Source of the DNA: Candidatus Sulfopaludibacter sp. SbA3
Lineage (GTDB): Bacteria > Acidobacteriota > Terriglobia > 2-12-FULL-54-10
Length of the DNA: 9,003 nt
Direction: 5' to 3'
Assembly: GCA_945865705.1 (NCBI GenBank)
Contig: CAMBEY010000107.1
Location: 1 to 9,003 of the forward strand
Shown piece after piece: positions 6,340-9,003 of this stretch (position 1 is its first letter; every line of letters starts with the position of its first letter). The notes under the pieces were generated by a model that saw nothing but the letters and a program-made list of their open reading frames with translations, made no database searches and was not told the origin of the DNA. The position numbers and the translations under genes were made by a program.

Positions 6340-6615
6340 ATGAATGTTTCCTTGACGCCAGAGCTGGAAAAACTAGTCGGACGGAAGGTCCAAAGCGGGA
6401 TGTACTCCTCCGCCAGCGAGGTAATCCGGGAAGCGCTGCGGCTGTTGAACGAGCAAGATGGGCTCCGGCGGCGGAGCCTCGAAGAACTACGAAAGGAAAT
6501 CCGAATCGGGCTCGACCAGTCGAATCGGGGAGAGACTGTTCCCTTCGACGTTGCACGGATCAAATCCCGCGTGCGAACGCGCCGGCAGGCTAGCGGCGGG
6601 CGACAACCTCGATGA
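6340..6615 (+). CDS. parD: ParD-like ribbon-helix-helix antitoxin
   Basis: A 91-residue protein. The N-terminal half is a ribbon-helix-helix DNA-binding domain: beta strand MNVSLTPELEKLV, then SGMYSSASEVIREALRLLNEQD with the SxSEVIREALR pattern typical of ParD and CopG-type antitoxins. The second half is a charged helical segment (LRRRSLEELRKEIRIGLDQSNRGE) that would wrap around the toxin, followed by an Arg-rich tail. It is expected to neutralise the ParE-like toxin encoded next and to autoregulate the operon. The stop overlaps the next start in ATGA (6612-6615), showing tight coupling. The ATG at 6340 is supported by a purine-rich site 9 bases upstream and a good promoter. Confidence 0.93.
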   Translation: MNVSLTPELEKLVGRKVQSGMYSSASEVIREALRLLNEQDGLRRRSLEELRKEIRIGLDQSNRGETVPFDVARIKSRVRTRRQASGGRQPR

Positions 6616-6911
6616 GCACAGTCGTTCTCACCGCGCAGGCCGAAGACGATCTGGTTGATATCGCATGTTACATCGCCGAGGACAATCCGGAAGCCGCCGC
6701 CGGTTTTATCGAAAAAATGGAGCAGATCTGTGCTTTACTCGCCGCCTCGCCGGAGATCGGTCGCCAGCGCGCGGAACTGGCGACGAACTTGCGCAGCTTT
6801 CCGCTGGACCGTTACGTTCTCTTTTCCATCCCTCAGAAACGCGGGATCGAGGTATTGCGCGTACTCCATGGCGCGCGCGATATTCCCAGCAACTTCCCCA
6901 CCAACTTCTAA
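6612..6911 (+). CDS. parE: ParE-family toxin
   Basis: A 99-residue RelE/ParE-superfamily toxin. Recognisable segments are LTAQAEDDLVDIACYIAEDNPEAAAGFIEKM (6-36), LAASPEIGRQRAEL (43-56), LRSFPLDRYVLFSI (60-73), IEVLRVLHGARDIPSNF (79-95). The C-terminal VLRVLHGARD motif is the family signature. ParE proteins inhibit DNA gyrase, while close relatives of the superfamily act on ribosomes; the target here is inferred as gyrase by similarity. It overlaps its antitoxin gene by four bases. The preceding ParD-like gene confirms the module. Full length and without visible damage. Its stop is 37 bases from the 3' end of the convergent LPPGL-protein gene, and no hairpin terminator is evident between them. 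Confidence 0.94.
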   Translation: MSTVVLTAQAEDDLVDIACYIAEDNPEAAAGFIEKMEQICALLAASPEIGRQRAELATNLRSFPLDRYVLFSIPQKRGIEVLRVLHGARDIPSNFPTNF

Positions 6912-6948
6912 GCCGTGTCGGCAACGATGCTCACCGGAAATCCCCCCT

Positions 6949-7440
6949 TTACGGGATCACGTTACGGATGATGTCGTAGATCATGCCGGTCAGCGGCTCC
7001 ATGGTGATGACATTGCCGGCGATGACCACGCGGCGATAGCCGGTGGGGATGGGCGAGAGCTGGCGCTCCAGCTCGACCGGCAGCGGGTGAAGTTTTTTCT
7101 CCAGGCCCGGAGGGAGCTTCCCGTTCTTCTGCAATTGCTTCTGGAGCCCCGGAGGCAGTGTCTCGCGCTTGGCCAGGCCCGGCGGCAGGCTGCCGCGATT
7201 CACGCGGAACCAGTCAGTGACGATGGTGATCTCGCGGGAGGTAAAAACCGGCTGGCTGGCCGGGAGAATTTCCCTGACCTTGTCGCCCAGCGAAGTATCT
7301 GTAACCGTAACGGCGGGCTTCGCCTTGCCTCCGCCATGTTTGCCGCTATTGCCCTGCGGCATGGCCTGGGCATCGCCCAAGCCGATGGAAACCGAGAAGA
7401 TAACCCCCGCGACAACCACCATTACTAGCTGCTCAATCAT
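6949..7440 (-). CDS. Small exported protein with three LPPGL repeats (RcnB/CigR-like)
   Basis: A 163-residue protein. Residues 1-26 form a signal peptide (hydrophobic VMVVVAGVIFSVSIG, cleavage likely after DAQA). A Gly/Lys-rich linker (30-42) follows, then a conserved-looking segment REITIVTDWFRVNRG (69-83) and three LPPGL motifs at 85-89, 95-99, 109-113, each followed by basic residues. The C-terminal part, GYRRVVIAGNVITMEPLTGMIYDIIRNVI, resembles the end of RcnB/CigR-type periplasmic proteins, which carry similar LPPGL spacers. RcnB is linked to nickel/cobalt homeostasis and CigR to virulence control, but neither role should be transferred here. ATG 7440 is chosen because AGGAGG lies 4 bases upstream (7450-7445) and the signal peptide then starts the protein. 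The frame continues to 7530 without a comparable site. Confidence 0.8.
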   Translation of the reverse strand: MIEQLVMVVVAGVIFSVSIGLGDAQAMPQGNSGKHGGGKAKPAVTVTDTSLGDKVREILPASQPVFTSREITIVTDWFRVNRGSLPPGLAKRETLPPGLQKQLQKNGKLPPGLEKKLHPLPVELERQLSPIPTGYRRVVIAGNVITMEPLTGMIYDIIRNVIP

Positions 7441-7814
7441 AGAACCTCCTCGCCCTCGTCGTGCCATCTCCATCGGGTATCTTGCAATCCGTCGGCCACG
7501 CGGGCGAGCGGATGATCGCGGCGACACCATCCCACACCCTCAATGTTTCAGCTTGGAATATGAAGGACGTTTTCACTCCGCGGCGAGTAGCTCCAGGCTG
7601 CGCAGCGCCGGCCACTCCCGGCCATGGCCAGGTAGACGAAATATCTGGCAATGCAACATCGCTAGTACGAAAGTCTGACACACAATCGCTACGGCGCTTA
7701 TCCCCAGCGGTTCATTGACACATCTTCGGTCGCCTCTTAACGTGAAAGATGACAGGCAAGTAATCTCCCCCCAGAGATTTTCAATGCTGGTCTGTTCGGA
7801 GAAGAGGAAACTTT
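7441..7814. other. Divergent intergenic region (374 bp)
   Basis: This lies between the minus-strand LPPGL-protein gene and the plus-strand Kelch gene. It holds a possible promoter for the Kelch gene (annotated separately) and two perfect ten-base palindromes, GCTGCGCAGC (7597-7606) and GGCCATGGCC (7620-7629). An open frame from 7715 overlaps the Kelch gene out of frame and looks spurious. No RNA gene was recognised. Confidence 0.5.
7715..7743 (+). promoter_or_regulatory. Possible promoter of the Kelch gene
   Basis: A perfect TTGACA (7715-7720) is followed after 17 bases by TAACGT (7738-7743), only a three-of-six match to the -10 consensus. It would give a leader of about 65 bases before ATG 7815. 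Weak evidence. Confidence 0.35.
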
Positions 7815-9003
7815 ATGAGATCGAAACGGTTCTACCACAATTTGCGGAGATCATTTGCCATGATCGCGGCCTTACTACTTATGCAGGCATTGCCGATGGC
7901 ATTGCAGGCGCAGACATTTGCGTTGACTGGCAGCATGAGCCAAATCCGGGACAATCACACGGCTACGCTGCTGCCCAATGGCAAGGTGCTGATCGTCGGC
8001 GGCGTGGATTCCAATTTCACGCCGCTCGCCAGCTCCGAGCTTTACGATGCCGCGGCCGGCACATTCTCAATGACCGGAACCTTGGCGAATGCGCGCCTGT
8101 CCCATACCGCCACGCTGCTGCCCAACGGTAAAGTACTGATGGCCGGTGGGGCTGACGTGGCAGGCACTCTGGCGACCGTCGAAATTTATGATCCGGCTAC
8201 CGGAACATACTCCACGACCACTGCCATGAACATGGCGCGGCAAGGACATACAGCCACGCTGCTGGCCAATGGCAAAGTCCTGATCGCCGGCGGCTTTGGA
8301 TTGACGGAACCCCTCGGCACCGCCGAGCTTTTCGACCTCGCCACTGGAACTTTTTCACCCATTCCCGGCACCATGAGCGCCCCACGGTATGCGCAGACGG
8401 CCACCTTGTTGCCCAATGGAAGAGTGCTGATCGTCGGTGGATACGGCTTGACTGGCGCTCTCGCGACCGCCGAGACCTATGACCCGGCGACCAACGTATT
8501 CTCGTCTACTGGAGCGATGTCCTCGGCCCGTTATTTCCATACCGCCACGCTGGTGGGAGACAAGGTGCTGATCGCGGGAGGCTATGATGACTCCTTCATT
8601 TTGGCTTCCGCCGAATTATTCAATCCCGCGACCGGCAGCTTTTCCGCCACTGCGGCTATGACCAGCGCTCACGGCAATCACATTGTCGCGCTGGCCAATG
8701 GCATACCCCTAATCAGCGGAGGATATAGCGTGAACGTGGTCTCCAGCGCGGAGCTCTTCACTGCGGCTAGCAACAGCTTCGCGGCCACCGGCAACATGCT
8801 GAACGCACGCGCTTACCACACCGCCACGACCTTGGCCAATGGCAAGGTGCTGGTCGCGGGTGGAAACACCGGGAGCGCGTCGTTGGCCAGCGCGGAGCTT
8901 TACACCCCTGCGGTCGTACCCGTTCCCACCGTTACCTTCACGGTCAATAATTCGACGATCAATCAGGGACAAAGCGCGTCGCTGACCTGGGATTCCAGCA
9001 ATG
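7815..9003 (+). CDS. Secreted Kelch-repeat beta-propeller protein with Ig-like C-terminal domain (partial, runs off the right edge)
   Basis: The frame is open from ATG 7815 to the window end (396 codons) with no stop. A ribosome binding site, AGAGG (7803-7807), lies 7 bases before the ATG. Residues 1-32 are a signal peptide (basic MRSKRFYHNLRRSF, hydrophobic AMIAALLLMQALPMAL, cleavage after LQA). Seven Kelch-type repeats of about 46-50 residues follow, roughly residues 37-371. Each has the pattern G-x-M-(x)n-AR-(x)n-HTATLLPNGKVLIAGG-(x)n-LASAELYDPATGTFS. Seven repeats are enough for one complete seven-bladed propeller. The sixth is the most degenerate (HIVALANGIPLISGG). After the propeller, VTFTVNNSTINQGQSASLTWDSSN begins an Ig-like domain of the kind often appended to exported proteins in Acidobacteriota and related phyla. 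Such propellers usually bind proteins or glycans, and galactose-oxidase relatives also use this fold; no copper-ligand assignment is possible from this part. Confidence 0.9.
   Translation, partial: MRSKRFYHNLRRSFAMIAALLLMQALPMALQAQTFALTGSMSQIRDNHTATLLPNGKVLIVGGVDSNFTPLASSELYDAAAGTFSMTGTLANARLSHTATLLPNGKVLMAGGADVAGTLATVEIYDPATGTYSTTTAMNMARQGHTATLLANGKVLIAGGFGLTEPLGTAELFDLATGTFSPIPGTMSAPRYAQTATLLPNGRVLIVGGYGLTGALATAETYDPATNVFSSTGAMSSARYFHTATLVGDKVLIAGGYDDSFILASAELFNPATGSFSATAAMTSAHGNHIVALANGIPLISGGYSVNVVSSAELFTAASNSFAATGNMLNARAYHTATTLANGKVLVAGGNTGSASLASAELYTPAVVPVPTVTFTVNNSTINQGQSASLTWDSSN

Noticed and set aside
6912..6948. Terminator between the convergent ParE-like and LPPGL-protein genes
   Set aside because: No convincing hairpin with a T-run was found in these 37 bases.
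6655..7428. 257-codon plus-strand open frame
   Set aside because: It is out of frame with the ParE-like gene at its start and antisense to the LPPGL-protein gene at its end. Both of those have strong independent support.
7715..8131. 138-codon plus-strand open frame
   Set aside because: It overlaps the Kelch gene in another frame. The Kelch frame has a signal peptide, ribosome binding site and seven repeats.
7950..8900. Regularly recurring nucleotide motifs resembling a repeat array
   Set aside because: The recurrences have a period of about 140-150 bases, stay in frame and encode Kelch blades, so they are protein repeats and not a CRISPR array.

Overview
The window looks like chromosomal DNA from a GC-rich bacterium, most probably an Acidobacteriota relative (inference). 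The clues are a large CarboxypepD-regulatory/TonB-receptor-like (Oar-type) outer-membrane protein, a secreted Kelch protein joined to an Ig-like domain, a DUF4159 protein, type IV prepilin genes and several toxin-antitoxin genes. No rRNA, tRNA, CRISPR array, transposase or integrase was seen.

Layout. 1-891 (minus strand) holds the start of a minor-pilin operon: a FimT/GspH-type prepilin followed by a PilV-type prepilin that runs off the left edge. 892-1406 is a divergent intergenic stretch. 1407-4442 (plus) is the Oar-like beta-barrel protein. 4443-4616 separates two convergent genes and holds two inverted copies of a 33-base palindromic element with compensatory stem changes. 4617-5310 (minus) is a HigBA-type toxin-antitoxin pair, toxin first, behind a very AT-rich promoter island. 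5361-6161 (minus) is a DUF4159 protein, apparently starting at TTG. 6162-6339 is a divergent intergenic region with a good sigma70-like promoter for a ParDE pair at 6340-6911 (plus). 6949-7440 (minus) is a small exported protein with LPPGL repeats. 7441-7814 is intergenic. 7815 to the right edge (plus) is a secreted seven-repeat Kelch propeller protein that continues beyond the window.

How the genes fit together. The window is a mixture of short transcription units, not one pathway. The pilin genes belong to type IV pilus or pseudopilus assembly. The Oar-like, Kelch and LPPGL proteins all act beyond the inner membrane. The two unrelated toxin-antitoxin modules flank the DUF4159 gene on either side, which suggests an accessory segment at about 4.6-6.9 kb. 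I did not find a clearly new multi-gene system. The most unusual signals are the paired covarying palindromes at 4473-4558, the possibly leaderless toxin transcript at 5310, the lack of a recognisable plug in the Oar-like protein, and the 18-base tandem duplication that copies a gene end together with a ribosome binding site.
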